This document shows, one piece after another, positions 8,255 through 16,742 of a stretch of 36,804 nucleotides of DNA. The notes under the pieces were generated by a model, which saw only the letters and a program-made list of their open reading frames with translations, was not told the origin of the DNA and made no database searches. The position numbers were made by a program, and so were the translations under genes. Source of the stretch: Nocardioides sp. Lineage in GTDB: Bacteria > Actinomycetota > Actinomycetes > Propionibacteriales > Nocardioidaceae. The stretch spans positions 1 through 36,804 of the forward strand of contig NZ_SSXI01000026.1 of the NCBI RefSeq assembly GCF_004803405.1, in the 5' to 3' direction. Every line of letters starts with the position of its first letter. Position 1 is the stretch's first letter.

Positions 8255-9126
8255 GCTTCCGCCTCGTCCTTCTTCTCGCTGGAGCGGGTGGTGTGGGCTG
8301 CGATCCAGACGGCGAAGCCGACCAGGGCGCCGATGCCCACGAGCCACGCGGTGATGCCCTCGCTCACCGGTCCGAGGCCGCCCAGCGTGAAACCGCCGTA
8401 GCTGGGGGAGTCGTCCAGGGTCTCGAGGTAGGCGATGACGGCCTTCTTGTCCTCCGGCGGGATGTTGCCGTCGGAGAACGTGTCCATCGACTGCGGGCCG
8501 GTCAGCATCGCCTCGTAGACGTACTTCGGGTCCACGCCGCGGATCTTCGGGGCGTAGCCGCCTCGCGGCATGGCTCCGCCGGAGCCCTCGAAGTTGTGGC
8601 AGGCGGTGCAGTTGGCGAGGAAGATCTGGCTGCCGCGGGTGACGAGCTCCTTGTACTCGCTCTCGCTCAGGTCGTCGGTCGAGTAGAGCTCCTCGTCGGG
8701 GACCGCCGGACCGGTGCCGAGGGAGCCGACGAACGCCTCCAGCGCGTCGGACTCCTCCTCGGAGTACACGACCTCCTTGCGTGGGGCCTGCACGCCCGGC
8801 TGGGCCATGGGCATGCGGCCGGTGCCGACCTGGAAGTCCACGGCAGCCGCGCCCACGTCGGTCAGAGCGGGGCCGTACTGCGTGCCGCTCTGGGTGAGGA
8901 CGCCCTCGCCGTTCTGGCCGTGGCAGAAGGCGCAGCCGACCAGGAAGAGCTCACGGCCCTCCTTGATCAGCTCCTCCTGGCTCTGGTCGGTGTCGGCCTG
9001 GGCCGGCGCGAGCGCGGCGTACAGGCCACCGGTGAGCAGCAGGCCGCACACCAGCAGCATGAGGCCGGCGAGCGGGCCGCGACGGTGCCGTGAGAGGCGA
9101 CCGGCGGAGCGGTTCAGAAGGCGCAC
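8251..9126 (-). CDS. qcrC: Diheme cytochrome c subunit of the bcc complex (QcrC)
   Basis: Cytochrome cc subunit that replaces both cytochrome c1 and soluble cytochrome c in actinobacteria, passing electrons directly to CuA. The 291-residue product starts at GTG 9126, with AAGGA about 6 nt upstream. It has an N-terminal signal-anchor (GLMLLVCGLLLTGGLYAALA), two heme c sites CAFCH (Cys65, Cys68, His69) and CTACH (Cys173, Cys176, His177), candidate Met ligands in GRMPMAQ and GAMPRGG, and a C-terminal helix (about residues 255-278) ending in a charged tail. Length and domain order match QcrC of Mycobacterium and Streptomyces. It overlaps qcrA by 4 nt; ctaE lies 67 bp upstream. Confidence 0.96.
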   Translation of the reverse strand: MRLLNRSAGRLSRHRRGPLAGLMLLVCGLLLTGGLYAALAPAQADTDQSQEELIKEGRELFLVGCAFCHGQNGEGVLTQSGTQYGPALTDVGAAAVDFQVGTGRMPMAQPGVQAPRKEVVYSEEESDALEAFVGSLGTGPAVPDEELYSTDDLSESEYKELVTRGSQIFLANCTACHNFEGSGGAMPRGGYAPKIRGVDPKYVYEAMLTGPQSMDTFSDGNIPPEDKKAVIAYLETLDDSPSYGGFTLGGLGPVSEGITAWLVGIGALVGFAVWIAAHTTRSSEKKDEAEA

Positions 9127-9193
9127 GTTCAGTCCTTGCGAGTCCGGGTCGGGGCGGGAAGGGATCCAGGGCTACTCATACGGTGTCCGGCGG

Positions 9194-9847
9194 TCACTTG
9201 ACGAGGTAGATCGTCGCGAACAGGCCGATCCACACCACGTCGACGAAGTGCCAGTAGTAGGACACGACGATCGCGCTCACCGCCTGCTCGTGCGTGAACC
9301 GCTTCGCGATGTAGGTGCGCCCGAGCACGAAGAGGAAGGCGATCAGGCCGCCGGTCACGTGGATGCCGTGGAAGCCGGTGGTCAGGTAGAACATCGTGCC
9401 GTAGCCGTCGTTCGGGATGGTGACGCCTTCGTGAATCAGCTCGGCGTACTCCAGCGCCTGGCCGCCGATGAAGATGGCGCCCATGACGTAGGTGAGGATG
9501 AACCACTCGCGCAGGCCCCACTTGGCGACGTTGAGGAGCCCGGCCGCGCGGCCGACCTGACCGCGCTCCGCGGCGAACACGCCCAGCTGGCAGGTGAACG
9601 ACGACAGCACCAGGATCGTGGTGTTGATGGCCGCGAACGGCACGTTGAGCAGGGCCGTGTTCTCGGCCCACATCTCGGGCGCCACCGAGCGGATCGTGAA
9701 GTACGACGCGAAGAGCGCCGCGAAGAACATGAGCTCGCTGGACAGCCAGATGATGGTGCCGACGGCGACCATGCTGGGTCGGTCGTGCTGGCCGTGCAGG
9801 CGCGAGGCCGGAATTGATGCCGTTGCTGTGGTCGCCACGGATGTCAT
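9194..9847 (-). CDS. ctaE: Cytochrome c oxidase subunit III (CtaE)
   Basis: Subunit III of the aa3 oxidase, a structural membrane protein. The frame from ATG 9847 gives 217 residues starting [20 protein letters not shown], with five membrane helices, the family signature [17 protein letters not shown] and the conserved [10 protein letters not shown] and [14 protein letters not shown] segments. First gene of the ctaE-qcrC-qcrA-qcrB group, as in M. tuberculosis. The start is uncertain: ATG 9847 has no good SD, and CATAAT, a near -10 hexamer, overlaps it. CATAAT lies exactly 7 nt before an in-frame GTG at 9838, which could be a leaderless start and would remove three residues. The encoded function does not depend on this choice. 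Confidence 0.95.
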   Translation of the reverse strand: MTSVATTATASIPASRLHGQHDRPSMVAVGTIIWLSSELMFFAALFASYFTIRSVAPEMWAENTALLNVPFAAINTTILVLSSFTCQLGVFAAERGQVGRAAGLLNVAKWGLREWFILTYVMGAIFIGGQALEYAELIHEGVTIPNDGYGTMFYLTTGFHGIHVTGGLIAFLFVLGRTYIAKRFTHEQAVSAIVVSYYWHFVDVVWIGLFATIYLVK

Positions 9848-9912
9848 TATGGCTGTTGGGTCCGGCATCGGCATCTCGACCCCCTGGTTCTGGTCCAGCG
9901 CCCTGCGGCACC

Positions 9913-9918
9913 TACGCT
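9913..9918 (+). promoter_or_regulatory. Putative -10 element of the CtaG-like gene
   Basis: TACGCT fits TANNNT; a weak -35-like TTCTGG lies at 9888-9893 with a 19-bp spacer. The SD AGGAGG (9930-9935) follows, 5 nt before GTG 9941, so here the transcript would have a short leader. It is divergent from ctaE. Confidence 0.35.
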
Positions 9919-9940
9919 CAGAGCAGCTGAGGAGGTGCCC

Positions 9941-10867
9941 GTGGGACTCGTGGTGACCGTGGCGGCGGCAGCCGTCGAACCGCTCCCTGAGTTCGGGGCG
10001 AGCGCCCTGCTGTCGGAGTGGTCGCTGGCGCCCGTCCCGCTCGTTGCGACCGTCTGGGGGACCGGGCTGTACGTCCTGGGCGTGCTCGCGCTGCACCGGC
10101 GGGGCGACCGTTGGCCGGTCGGCCGATCGATCGCGTGGGGCGTCGGCATGCTGGCGTTCTACCTCGCCACGTCCTCCGGGCTCGCTGCCTACGACACGGT
10201 CCTGCTGAGCGTGCACATGGTGCAGCACATGGTGCTGTCGATGATCGTGCCGCTCTCCCTCGCGCTCGGCGCGCCGGTCACGCTGGCCCTGCGCACGCTC
10301 CCACGCAGGCCACGGGGCTGGCTGCTCGCCGTGCTCCACTCGCGCGTGGCGAAGGTGCTCGGCTTCCCGCCGCTCGCCTTCGGCCTGTATGTGGTCTCCC
10401 CGTGGGCGCTCTACTTCACCGGCTGGTACGACGCGTCGCTGAGCTCGACCTACGTCCACGAGATGATGCACGTCCACCTCGTGGCGGTGGGCGCGCTGTT
10501 CTTCTGGCCGATCGTGGGTGTGGACCCGCTGCCCGGACGCGTCAGCCATCCGTTCCGAGTGCTGCTGACGGTGATGACGCTCCCGTTCCACGCCTTCCTG
10601 GGCGTCACGATCATGGGGCAGACCGCGCTGTTGGGAGGCGATCACTACCCCTCGCTCCACGACGGGCCGATGGGCGCGTGGCTGCCCGATCCCCGCGCCG
10701 ACCAGGAGCTCGCCGGCGGGATCCTCTGGGGAGCCGGTGACCTGGTCGGACTGGTCTTCTTCGTCGTGCTCTTCGTGCAGTGGGTGCGAGCCTCGACGAA
10801 GGAGGCCGAGCGCGAGGATCGGCGGCTCGACCGGGAGGAGGCTCGCGCCCGCGCCGCTCAGGAGTAA
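9941..10867 (+). CDS. Cytochrome c oxidase assembly protein, caa3_CtaG-like
   Basis: Polytopic membrane protein of 308 residues, of the family that includes Bacillus CtaG, needed for assembly or copper loading of heme-copper oxidases. The start is GTG 9941, with AGGAGG at 9930-9935; an in-frame GTG at 9935 overlaps the SD and is less likely. About seven helices are predicted by eye. Conserved His/Met-rich stretches typical of the family are visible: [34 protein letters not shown] and [10 protein letters not shown]. They could bind copper (inference). A charged C-terminal tail is rich in Arg and Glu. Divergent from ctaE, which fits a role in oxidase assembly. Confidence 0.85.
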   Translation: MGLVVTVAAAAVEPLPEFGASALLSEWSLAPVPLVATVWGTGLYVLGVLALHRRGDRWPVGRSIAWGVGMLAFYLATSSGLAAYDTVLLSVHMVQHMVLSMIVPLSLALGAPVTLALRTLPRRPRGWLLAVLHSRVAKVLGFPPLAFGLYVVSPWALYFTGWYDASLSSTYVHEMMHVHLVAVGALFFWPIVGVDPLPGRVSHPFRVLLTVMTLPFHAFLGVTIMGQTALLGGDHYPSLHDGPMGAWLPDPRADQELAGGILWGAGDLVGLVFFVVLFVQWVRASTKEAEREDRRLDREEARARAAQE

Positions 10868-10870
10868 CAT
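10865..10870 (+). promoter_or_regulatory. Putative -10 element, leaderless promoter of the receiver-like gene
   Basis: TAACAT fits TANNNT, overlaps the TAA stop of the preceding gene and ends 8 nt before GTG 10879. No SD lies between. Transcription could start at the GTG. Confidence 0.35.
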
Positions 10871-10878
10871 CGCGGCTC

Positions 10879-11280
10879 GTGACCTCTTCGAAGACCCTGA
10901 AGGTGCTTGTCTACAGCGACGACGTGCACACCCGCGAGCAGGTCATCCTGGCGCTGGGCCGGCGTCCGCACCCCGACCTGCCGGAGCTGGAGTACGTCGA
11001 GGTCGCGACCGAGCCGGTGGTGATCCAGAACATGGACGCGGGCCAAATCGCCCTCGCCATCCTCGACGGCGAGGCCGTCCCCGCAGGGGGCATGGGGATC
11101 GCCAAGCAGCTCAAGGACGAGATCCGCGACTGCCCACCGCTCCTGGTGCTGACCGGTCGTCCGCAGGACGCCTGGCTCGCCACCTGGTCCCGGGCCGAGG
11201 CCGCGGTGCCGCACCCGATCGACCCGATCCAGCTCGCGGAGGCCGTGGTCTCGCTCCTCCGCGCCCGCGTCCCCGCCTGA
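10879..11280 (+). CDS. Stand-alone receiver-like protein with altered phosphorylation pocket
   Basis: A 133-residue protein with the fold pattern of a response regulator receiver domain and no output domain. Visible: [20 protein letters not shown] for beta1-alpha1, with acidic residues Asp14 and Asp15; [10 protein letters not shown] for beta3, with Asp63 at the phospho-acceptor place; LLVLTGRPQ with Thr92; and [13 protein letters not shown] for beta5-alpha5. The conserved lysine before Pro is replaced by His112. That lysine normally couples phosphorylation to the structural switch, so signalling may be altered or lost (inference). The start is GTG 10879 with a -10-like hexamer 8 nt upstream. 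It lies 4 bp before trpD. Partner kinase unknown. Confidence 0.75.
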   Translation: MTSSKTLKVLVYSDDVHTREQVILALGRRPHPDLPELEYVEVATEPVVIQNMDAGQIALAILDGEAVPAGGMGIAKQLKDEIRDCPPLLVLTGRPQDAWLATWSRAEAAVPHPIDPIQLAEAVVSLLRARVPA

Positions 11281-11284
11281 GCCG

Positions 11285-12307
11285 GTGAGCTGGCCTGAGG
11301 TCCTCGGCGCGCTGGTCGCCGGGGAGGACCTGACCCCTGCACAGGCGAGCTGGGCGATGGGCGAGATCCTGGGTGGGGCCGCCACCGACGTGCAGATCGC
11401 GGGCTTCGCCGTGGCGCTGCGCGCCAAGGGGGAGACGATCGAAGAGGTCGTCGGCCTGGTCGAGGCCATGTATGCCGTCGCCACGCCGATCTCGGTCCCG
11501 GGCCGGCTGCTCGACGTCGTGGGCACCGGCGGCGACCGCTCGTTCTCGGTCAACATCTCGACGATGTCGGCGATCGTGGCCGCCGGCGCCGGCGCGCGCG
11601 TCGTGAAGCACGGCAACCGCTCGGCGTCCTCGAAGGCGGGGACCGCCGACGTGCTCGAGGCGCTCGGGGTCCGCCTGGACCTCCCCGCGGAGCGCGTGGC
11701 GGAGGTGGCGATCGAGGCCGGGATCACGTTCTGCTTCGCCGCCGCCTTCCATCCCGCGATGCGCCATGCCGCCGTGCCTCGCAAGGAGCTCGGCATCGCC
11801 ACGACGTTCAACATCCTCGGCCCGCTGTCGAACCCGACGAGGCCGACCGCCCAGGCGATCGGCTGCGCCGATCCCAGGCTCGCGCCCGTGATGGCCGGCG
11901 TGTTCGCGCGCCGCGGCGTCGACGCGTGGGTGTTCCGGGGCGACGACGGGCTCGACGAGCTGACCACGACCACCACGTCCCGGCTCTGGGTGGTGCACGA
12001 GGGCGAGGTCACGACGTCCACCGTCGATCCGCTGGAGTTCGGTCTCGCGGCCGCGACGGCGGAGGACCTTCGCGGGGGCGACGCCCACCACAACGCCCAG
12101 GTCGTCCGCCGTCTGCTCGCCGGGGAGACCGGGCCGGTGCGGGACGCCGTACTCCTCAACGCCGGCGCCGCGCTCGCCGTGTACGACGCCCCGGGCGAGC
12201 CGGTCAGCGACGCGCTGGCAGCCGGCATCGCTCGGGCGGCGGAGGCGATCGACTCCGGCGCCGCTCAGTCGGCGCTCGACCGCTGGGTCGCTGCCGCGAC
12301 GTCCTGA
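11285..12307 (+). CDS. trpD: Anthranilate phosphoribosyltransferase (TrpD)
   Basis: Second step of tryptophan synthesis: anthranilate + PRPP gives N-(5-phosphoribosyl)anthranilate + PPi. Cytoplasmic, usually a dimer. The 340-residue product starts at GTG 11285 ([15 protein letters not shown]), 4 bp after the receiver-like gene. Family motifs are intact: the small helical N-domain with [13 protein letters not shown]; the PRPP-binding [14 protein letters not shown] at about residues 80-93; [22 protein letters not shown] at about 106; and the NILGPLSNP segment. It has no other trp gene next to it here. Location next to the ctaE-qcr genes is a known actinobacterial arrangement. Confidence 0.97.
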   Translation: MSWPEVLGALVAGEDLTPAQASWAMGEILGGAATDVQIAGFAVALRAKGETIEEVVGLVEAMYAVATPISVPGRLLDVVGTGGDRSFSVNISTMSAIVAAGAGARVVKHGNRSASSKAGTADVLEALGVRLDLPAERVAEVAIEAGITFCFAAAFHPAMRHAAVPRKELGIATTFNILGPLSNPTRPTAQAIGCADPRLAPVMAGVFARRGVDAWVFRGDDGLDELTTTTTSRLWVVHEGEVTTSTVDPLEFGLAAATAEDLRGGDAHHNAQVVRRLLAGETGPVRDAVLLNAGAALAVYDAPGEPVSDALAAGIARAAEAIDSGAAQSALDRWVAAATS

Positions 12308-12349
12308 GTTCTCCCGGGACGGACCACAGCCATCCGCCGGCGCTCCCGG

Positions 12350-13750
12350 TCAGCCTGTGGCCCGAGGTCGGTCGGTCCAGGTCTGCGGGGCGATCAGGTA
12401 GACCCGACCCTCGGCCCGGGCGCTCTCGGTCCAGCCCCGTTCCTCCAGCGCTGCCCGCAGAGGAGCGTCCTCCGGTAGCAGCGCGGCGTCGGGATGGAGT
12501 TTTCGGACCTGGTCCCCCCAGTCGGGCGCGAGCCGGAACAGATCGTCGAGGCGCTCAAGCTCGCTGTCGGTGTACACGTCGCCGTACCCGTGCACCGGCA
12601 CCTCGAGGTCGGGACGCGCCCAGAGGAGGAATCCACCGACGTCGGAGTCGGTGAGGACCGTCGCACCAGTCGGGAGGGCATCCAGGCGCTCGTCGAACGC
12701 GGTCACGGCGGCGGGTGCCACATCGGCCCGCGCCGGCGCGAGGAGCGCCACACAGATCACCCCGGCCGCGGTGCCGGCCATCAGCAGCCACCGTTCGGTC
12801 CGGCCGACCCGCGACCGGGCGCCGATCTGGTCCTGCAGCCGCTCCGCCGCGAGCGGCACGAGCACCGCCGCGGCCATGGGAACCGTGCGTGCGGAGTACA
12901 CGATGAAGGTCATCCCCACCAGTACCACCGCTAGCTCGTAGGTGGCGCCCGGCCGTCGTCCCAGCATCGGCAGTACGCAGGCCGCGAGCAGCGCCAGTGC
13001 CGCGAGGCCGTCGGGCTCGGTGAGGCGAGGGGGTCCCCACTCCCCGAAGTACTCGGCGCGCGCGTTGACCTCCACGACCGCCAGTAAGAGCCGGGGACCC
13101 GCCGGGGTGATCGCGGCAGCCGCGAGCATGCCCGCAGGAACGAGGAGCGCCCGCCTGCCGAGGCGACCCTCGGCCACCGCGCCGGCGCACAGCACGACGC
13201 TCGCCCCGACGCCCAGGACCCACATGCCGTGCGTCATCGCCCACACCCAGCCGAGCGCCATCAGGCCCCACGGCACCCGCCCCGTGGACCGGGCGCGGTT
13301 CCACCACGCGACGGTGACTGTCGCGAGCACGATGCTCAGCGGCTGCGGGCGGAGCGAGAGCGCCGGGCCGGTCGCCACCACGGCGAGCGCCGTCACGAGG
13401 ACAGCAGCGAGGGGGTCGGCGCCGCGACGCGCGCTCCAGTACCAGACCAGGACCGCGACGACGAGCAGGACGCCGTACAGGAGCGCGAGTGCGGGCAGGC
13501 CGCCCGCGCGCTCGACCAGCGCGAGGCCGACCTCGCTGAGCCACTGGGTGGGGACCCAGTGCGCGGATGAGGACTCGCTGGGGTGGCCGGGGGCCCATGG
13601 TCGCCATCCGCTCAGGAACTCCTCTCCGAGGCGGAGGTGGAAGTAGGTGTCTGAGTTCGTCAGCGGTGCTGCTGCTGTCCGGACGGCGTTGACCAGCAGC
13701 GCGAGCAGGGCCACGGCGGGCGCGATCGTACGAAGCTGTCGGGTCATCAT
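12350..13750 (-). CDS. Polytopic membrane protein, GT-C glycosyltransferase-like (paralogue B)
   Basis: A 466-residue membrane protein with about ten hydrophobic helices and a soluble C-terminal domain of about 120 residues. The first external loop has DTYFHLRLGEEF (Asp34), like the acidic first-loop motif of GT-C enzymes such as oligosaccharyltransferases (DPYYHLR). Next come WVPTQWLSEVGLALV, LSLRPQPLSIVLATV and THGMWVLGVG, then PAGMLAAAAITPAGPR and YFGEWGPPRL. The C-terminal part has VPVHGYGDVYTDSELE. It overlaps the upstream paralogue's stop (ATGA) and shares these motifs with it in order. Donor and acceptor are unknown; sugar transfer from a lipid-linked donor is an inference from the fold pattern. 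Confidence 0.7.
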   Translation of the reverse strand: MMTRQLRTIAPAVALLALLVNAVRTAAAPLTNSDTYFHLRLGEEFLSGWRPWAPGHPSESSSAHWVPTQWLSEVGLALVERAGGLPALALLYGVLLVVAVLVWYWSARRGADPLAAVLVTALAVVATGPALSLRPQPLSIVLATVTVAWWNRARSTGRVPWGLMALGWVWAMTHGMWVLGVGASVVLCAGAVAEGRLGRRALLVPAGMLAAAAITPAGPRLLLAVVEVNARAEYFGEWGPPRLTEPDGLAALALLAACVLPMLGRRPGATYELAVVLVGMTFIVYSARTVPMAAAVLVPLAAERLQDQIGARSRVGRTERWLLMAGTAAGVICVALLAPARADVAPAAVTAFDERLDALPTGATVLTDSDVGGFLLWARPDLEVPVHGYGDVYTDSELERLDDLFRLAPDWGDQVRKLHPDAALLPEDAPLRAALEERGWTESARAEGRVYLIAPQTWTDRPRATG

Positions 13751-15180
13751 GCGGTCTCGGGGGGTGAGAGATACAGCAGCTCCTGCTCCTGCTGCGTCAC
13801 CGACCAGCCCTGTTGCAGCAGCGCGTGGGTCAGGGGCAGGTCGTCAGGCATCACGGCAGCAGAAGGTCGCAGGTCCGACAAGGTCCGTTCCCAACCCGGA
13901 GCGACCTTCACCAGCACCCGGTAGGACTCGAGCTCGTCGTCCGTGTAGACGTCGCCGTACCCGTGAATGGGTACGTCGAGCTCCGGATGGGTCCAGAGGA
14001 GGACCGCGCCGCTCACCCGGTCGGTGAGCACCACTTCGCCGGGTCGCAACGCCTCCAGCCTTGCGTCGAAGGCTGCGAGCTGCTCGGCGGCCTCGTCGCG
14101 TCCAGAGTCCGGCAGCAAGGGCGCCAGGATGACGAGAAGGGTGCTCAACCCGGCGACCACAGTCAGCTCGGGCCGGCCGAGGGCGGTCCGACGGACGGTC
14201 CGCTGCGCCCGCAACCGGCTGAGCTCCGAGCCCACCAGAGGTGCGAGCACCACCGCCGCGAGGGGAAGGGTCCGCAGCGAGTACAGGCTGAACACCGTGC
14301 CGAGCCCGAGCAGCGCCACGTCGACGGAAGCGAGGTGGCCGCGACGAGCCGTGAGCAGCACCGCTGTGAACAGGAGGAGGGTCACCGGGATCCCCACCGC
14401 GGAGGCGAGGTCGGGGGGACCCCACTCACGGAAGTACTCGGCGCGGGAGTTGACGAGGAGGACCGACGCGATCAGGCGCGGCCCCGCCGGCGTCAGACAG
14501 ACCGCGAGGAGCATCCCGGCCGGCACCGACAGCATCAGGAGCGTCTCCCGCCGGCCTGCGCGGCGCTCGACACAGACGGCGACGGCGAGGACCAGGCTCA
14601 TGGCCACGCCGAGGATCCACATGCCGTGACACACCGCCCACAGCCAACCCAGCGGAACCAGCCACCACGGCACCCGTCGGCTGCGGCGCACACCGGCCCA
14701 GGAGGCCACGACCACCGTGGCGAACAGGAAGCTCAGCATCTGCGGGCGCAGCGACACGCTCGGCAAGCAGGCGAGGAGCACGATCGGCGTGACGATCGTC
14801 GCGGCGGGCAGGCTCGCCCAGCTACGCACGAGCAGGTAGGTGCCGGCAGCGAGGGCGGACACCAGCGCCGCGAACACGATGACCAGTCCGGTCGTACCGA
14901 GGCTGTCGGACACGAGGGAGAGCCCGACCTGGGCCAGCCACTGCGTGGGCAGCCAGTCGTTGGTCGATGCGGTGCTCGGCTGCCCGGGGTCCGAGATCGA
15001 CCAGCTCCCACGGAACTCGTCGCCGAAGCGCAGGTGGAAGTAGGTGTCGAAGGCCCGGAAGGGCTGCTTCGCCACCGAGGCGCCCACGCACGCCACTGCC
15101 AGGCCCACGGTCGCGGGCCAGGCCCGGGCGAGCAGCGGGAACCGCTGCCCGGGCGGCGGCGCGCCGGACTCGTCGGGCAC
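13747..15180 (-). CDS. Polytopic membrane protein, GT-C glycosyltransferase-like (paralogue A)
   Basis: A 477-residue membrane protein, starting at GTG 15180 two bases after the AsnC-like gene. Motifs, in the same order as in the downstream gene: DTYFHLRFGDEF (Asp45), WLPTQWLAQVGLSLV, VSLRPQMLSFLFATVVVASW, RVPWWLVPLGWLWAVCHGMW, PAGMLLAVCLTPAGPRL, NSRAEYFREWGPPDL and, near residue 390, VPIHGYGDVYTDDELE. The shared blocks show that the two genes arose by tandem duplication and then diverged. I do not recognise a named family. The first-loop Asp and helix layout resemble GT-C enzymes. Nothing in the neighbourhood names the substrate. Confidence 0.7.
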   Translation of the reverse strand: MPDESGAPPPGQRFPLLARAWPATVGLAVACVGASVAKQPFRAFDTYFHLRFGDEFRGSWSISDPGQPSTASTNDWLPTQWLAQVGLSLVSDSLGTTGLVIVFAALVSALAAGTYLLVRSWASLPAATIVTPIVLLACLPSVSLRPQMLSFLFATVVVASWAGVRRSRRVPWWLVPLGWLWAVCHGMWILGVAMSLVLAVAVCVERRAGRRETLLMLSVPAGMLLAVCLTPAGPRLIASVLLVNSRAEYFREWGPPDLASAVGIPVTLLLFTAVLLTARRGHLASVDVALLGLGTVFSLYSLRTLPLAAVVLAPLVGSELSRLRAQRTVRRTALGRPELTVVAGLSTLLVILAPLLPDSGRDEAAEQLAAFDARLEALRPGEVVLTDRVSGAVLLWTHPELDVPIHGYGDVYTDDELESYRVLVKVAPGWERTLSDLRPSAAVMPDDLPLTHALLQQGWSVTQQEQELLYLSPPETA

Positions 15181-15182
15181 CG

Positions 15183-15461
15183 TCAGTCGAGCCCGATGGA
15201 GAACGCCGCCTCGAGGTCGTGCCGTGAGTAGGCGCGGTAGGCGATGTGGGTCTCGGTGTCCACGACGCCTTCGACCTTGTTGAGTCGGTCGGCGACGACC
15301 GCGGCGATGTCCTCGTGGCTGCGCACCCGCACCAGGGCGATCAGGTCGATCTGCCCGGTCACCGAGTACACCTCGCTCACGCCCTCGAGGGCTGCAAGTG
15401 CCTCGGCGACCTCGGGAATCCGCGCGGTCTCGGCCTGGACGAAGACGATGGCGGTGATCAT
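15183..15461 (-). CDS. Stand-alone Lrp/AsnC ligand-binding (RAM) domain protein
   Basis: A 92-residue protein starting MITAIVFVQAETARIPEVAE. It consists only of the C-terminal RAM (regulation of amino acid metabolism) domain of Lrp/AsnC regulators: VSEVYSVTGQIDLIALVRVRS is the typical core strand-helix pattern, with DTETHIAYRAYS near the end. The helix-turn-helix is absent, so it cannot bind DNA by the usual route. Such stand-alone RAM proteins bind amino acids or partner with full regulators (known for the family). Location near trpD is common in actinobacteria. On the minus strand TAAGGT lies 6 nt before the ATG, and AAGGTGAG could also serve as SD. It appears to head the unit with the two GT-C-like genes. 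Confidence 0.85.
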   Translation of the reverse strand: MITAIVFVQAETARIPEVAEALAALEGVSEVYSVTGQIDLIALVRVRSHEDIAAVVADRLNKVEGVVDTETHIAYRAYSRHDLEAAFSIGLD

Positions 15462-15467
15462 GGGCTC

Positions 15468-15473
15468 ACCTTA
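15468..15473 (-). promoter_or_regulatory. Putative -10 element upstream of the RAM-domain gene
   Basis: On the minus strand TAAGGT fits TANNNT and ends 6 nt (GAGCCC) before ATG 15461. The same bases include AAGGTGAG, which could instead act as an SD on a longer transcript, so leaderless start is one of two readings. Confidence 0.3.
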
Positions 15474-15557
15474 GGGCGAATCATCACGTCACCGTGCGAC
15501 CTGCGGTCCCGATCCCACTGACGCTCGGATGCCAGGCATCGGCAGCGGGCACGCCCG

Positions 15558-16742
15558 TCAGCCGGGCCATCTCGCAATCCCGGGGTAGTGCACGGTGGCG
15601 ATCACACTGAGCAGCCACACCAGGGCGACCGTCCCGGCCAGGACCCCTCGCACCCGTACCGGTCGGCCCAGGCTGAGGACCCAACCCAGCAGGACCGGCT
15701 CACAGCACCATCGCAGGTAGGCCTGGCCGCGGTCCCAGACCGGCAGGCACGCGAGGACGACAAGGTACCCGAGAAGTGCCAGCCGCTCGTGGGCGTGCCC
15801 GTCCCGCCGGAGGACCGCGGGCGCCAGGAGGCCGATCGTGAGGACTGTCGGAACGAGCAGCGCGAGGTTGCCGATGTCCTGGCTGTCGACGGAGCCGAGG
15901 TACTCGAACAGGCTGACCAGCGGAGGGCCGAGGATGCCGTCGTCGGGGGGCGAGGCCACGACGTCTGCCCAGCGCCGACGGACGAAGATCCGCCAGCCGC
16001 CGTACAGGACGAAGGGCGCGAGTCCGACCCACCAGGGCGGGACCGGTCGCTCCTCCTGTCGCAGCAGCCGCGGGAAGATCGGCATCGCCACCCGGCTGGC
16101 GAGGACCGCGAAGGCGAGGATGAGGCTGGTCTCGCGGGTGAGCGCGGCGGCCGTCATGGCGACTGCGGCCCAGCGCCAGCGTCGCTGCCTCGCCGCGAGC
16201 ACCGCGCCGGCCAGCAGCGCCCCTGCGAGCGGCTCGGTCAGGTCCTGGCCGATGCCGATCACGTAGCCGCCCCACGCCACGGGGACCAGGCCCCACCATG
16301 AGCTCCGTCCCGCTCGCCGGGCGATGGTCGCCGTCGCCATCGTCATGGCCAGCAGTGCGACGACATTGACCAGGAGCATGGTCCACGGAACCAACGCCGC
16401 CTGTCCGCCGGCCGACGCGAGCCAGACGACGCCCGGGTACCCGATGCGGGTCTGCCAGTACGCCGGACGGGTGAAGGTGATCCCGAACTGCTCCGGCTCG
16501 AGCGTCAGCGGGTCTCGCGAGAGCCGGTAGTACGCCTGGCCGTCGTACCCCCGGACGCCGCGGAAGACAGTGACCTCCGATGGCGTCTCGGCTGGGTCGG
16601 CGACGCCGTCCCCGGCGATCATGAACGAGCTCGGGTCGCCGTCGAACGCGGCGAGCCTCAGCCCGACGAACAGCACGTAGATCGCGGCTGCGGCCGCGAC
16701 GACCGGCCAGGTGCGACGTGGGGCGAGTTCGGCAGCCGTCAT
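15558..16742 (-). CDS. Polytopic membrane protein with GYDGQxYY motif
   Basis: A 394-residue integral membrane protein starting MTAAELAPRRTWPVVAAAAA. About nine hydrophobic helices are seen. The first long external loop contains RGVRGYDGQAYYRLSRDPL, a motif I associate with a group of GT-C-like proteins linked to cell-surface glycopolymer formation (AZOBR_p60025-type); this is from memory and was not searched. Other visible features are a YWQTRIGYPGVVWLAS stretch and an LTRETS motif after a helix, also common in that group. Its start overlaps the preceding gene's stop (ATGA), so the pair is probably co-expressed. Substrate unknown. Confidence 0.65.
   Translation of the reverse strand: MTAAELAPRRTWPVVAAAAAIYVLFVGLRLAAFDGDPSSFMIAGDGVADPAETPSEVTVFRGVRGYDGQAYYRLSRDPLTLEPEQFGITFTRPAYWQTRIGYPGVVWLASAGGQAALVPWTMLLVNVVALLAMTMATATIARRAGRSSWWGLVPVAWGGYVIGIGQDLTEPLAGALLAGAVLAARQRRWRWAAVAMTAAALTRETSLILAFAVLASRVAMPIFPRLLRQEERPVPPWWVGLAPFVLYGGWRIFVRRRWADVVASPPDDGILGPPLVSLFEYLGSVDSQDIGNLALLVPTVLTIGLLAPAVLRRDGHAHERLALLGYLVVLACLPVWDRGQAYLRWCCEPVLLGWVLSLGRPVRVRGVLAGTVALVWLLSVIATVHYPGIARWPG

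Noticed and set aside
9848..10870. N-terminal extension of ctaE across the CtaG-like gene
   Set aside because: The extra 340 residues are antisense to a well-supported membrane protein and have no membrane helices; CtaE homologues start near ATG 9847.
12308..12349. Bidirectional terminator between trpD and the convergent membrane gene
   Set aside because: Only a weak CCACAG...CTGTGG dyad with 25-nt loop reaching into the coding region; no stem worth calling.
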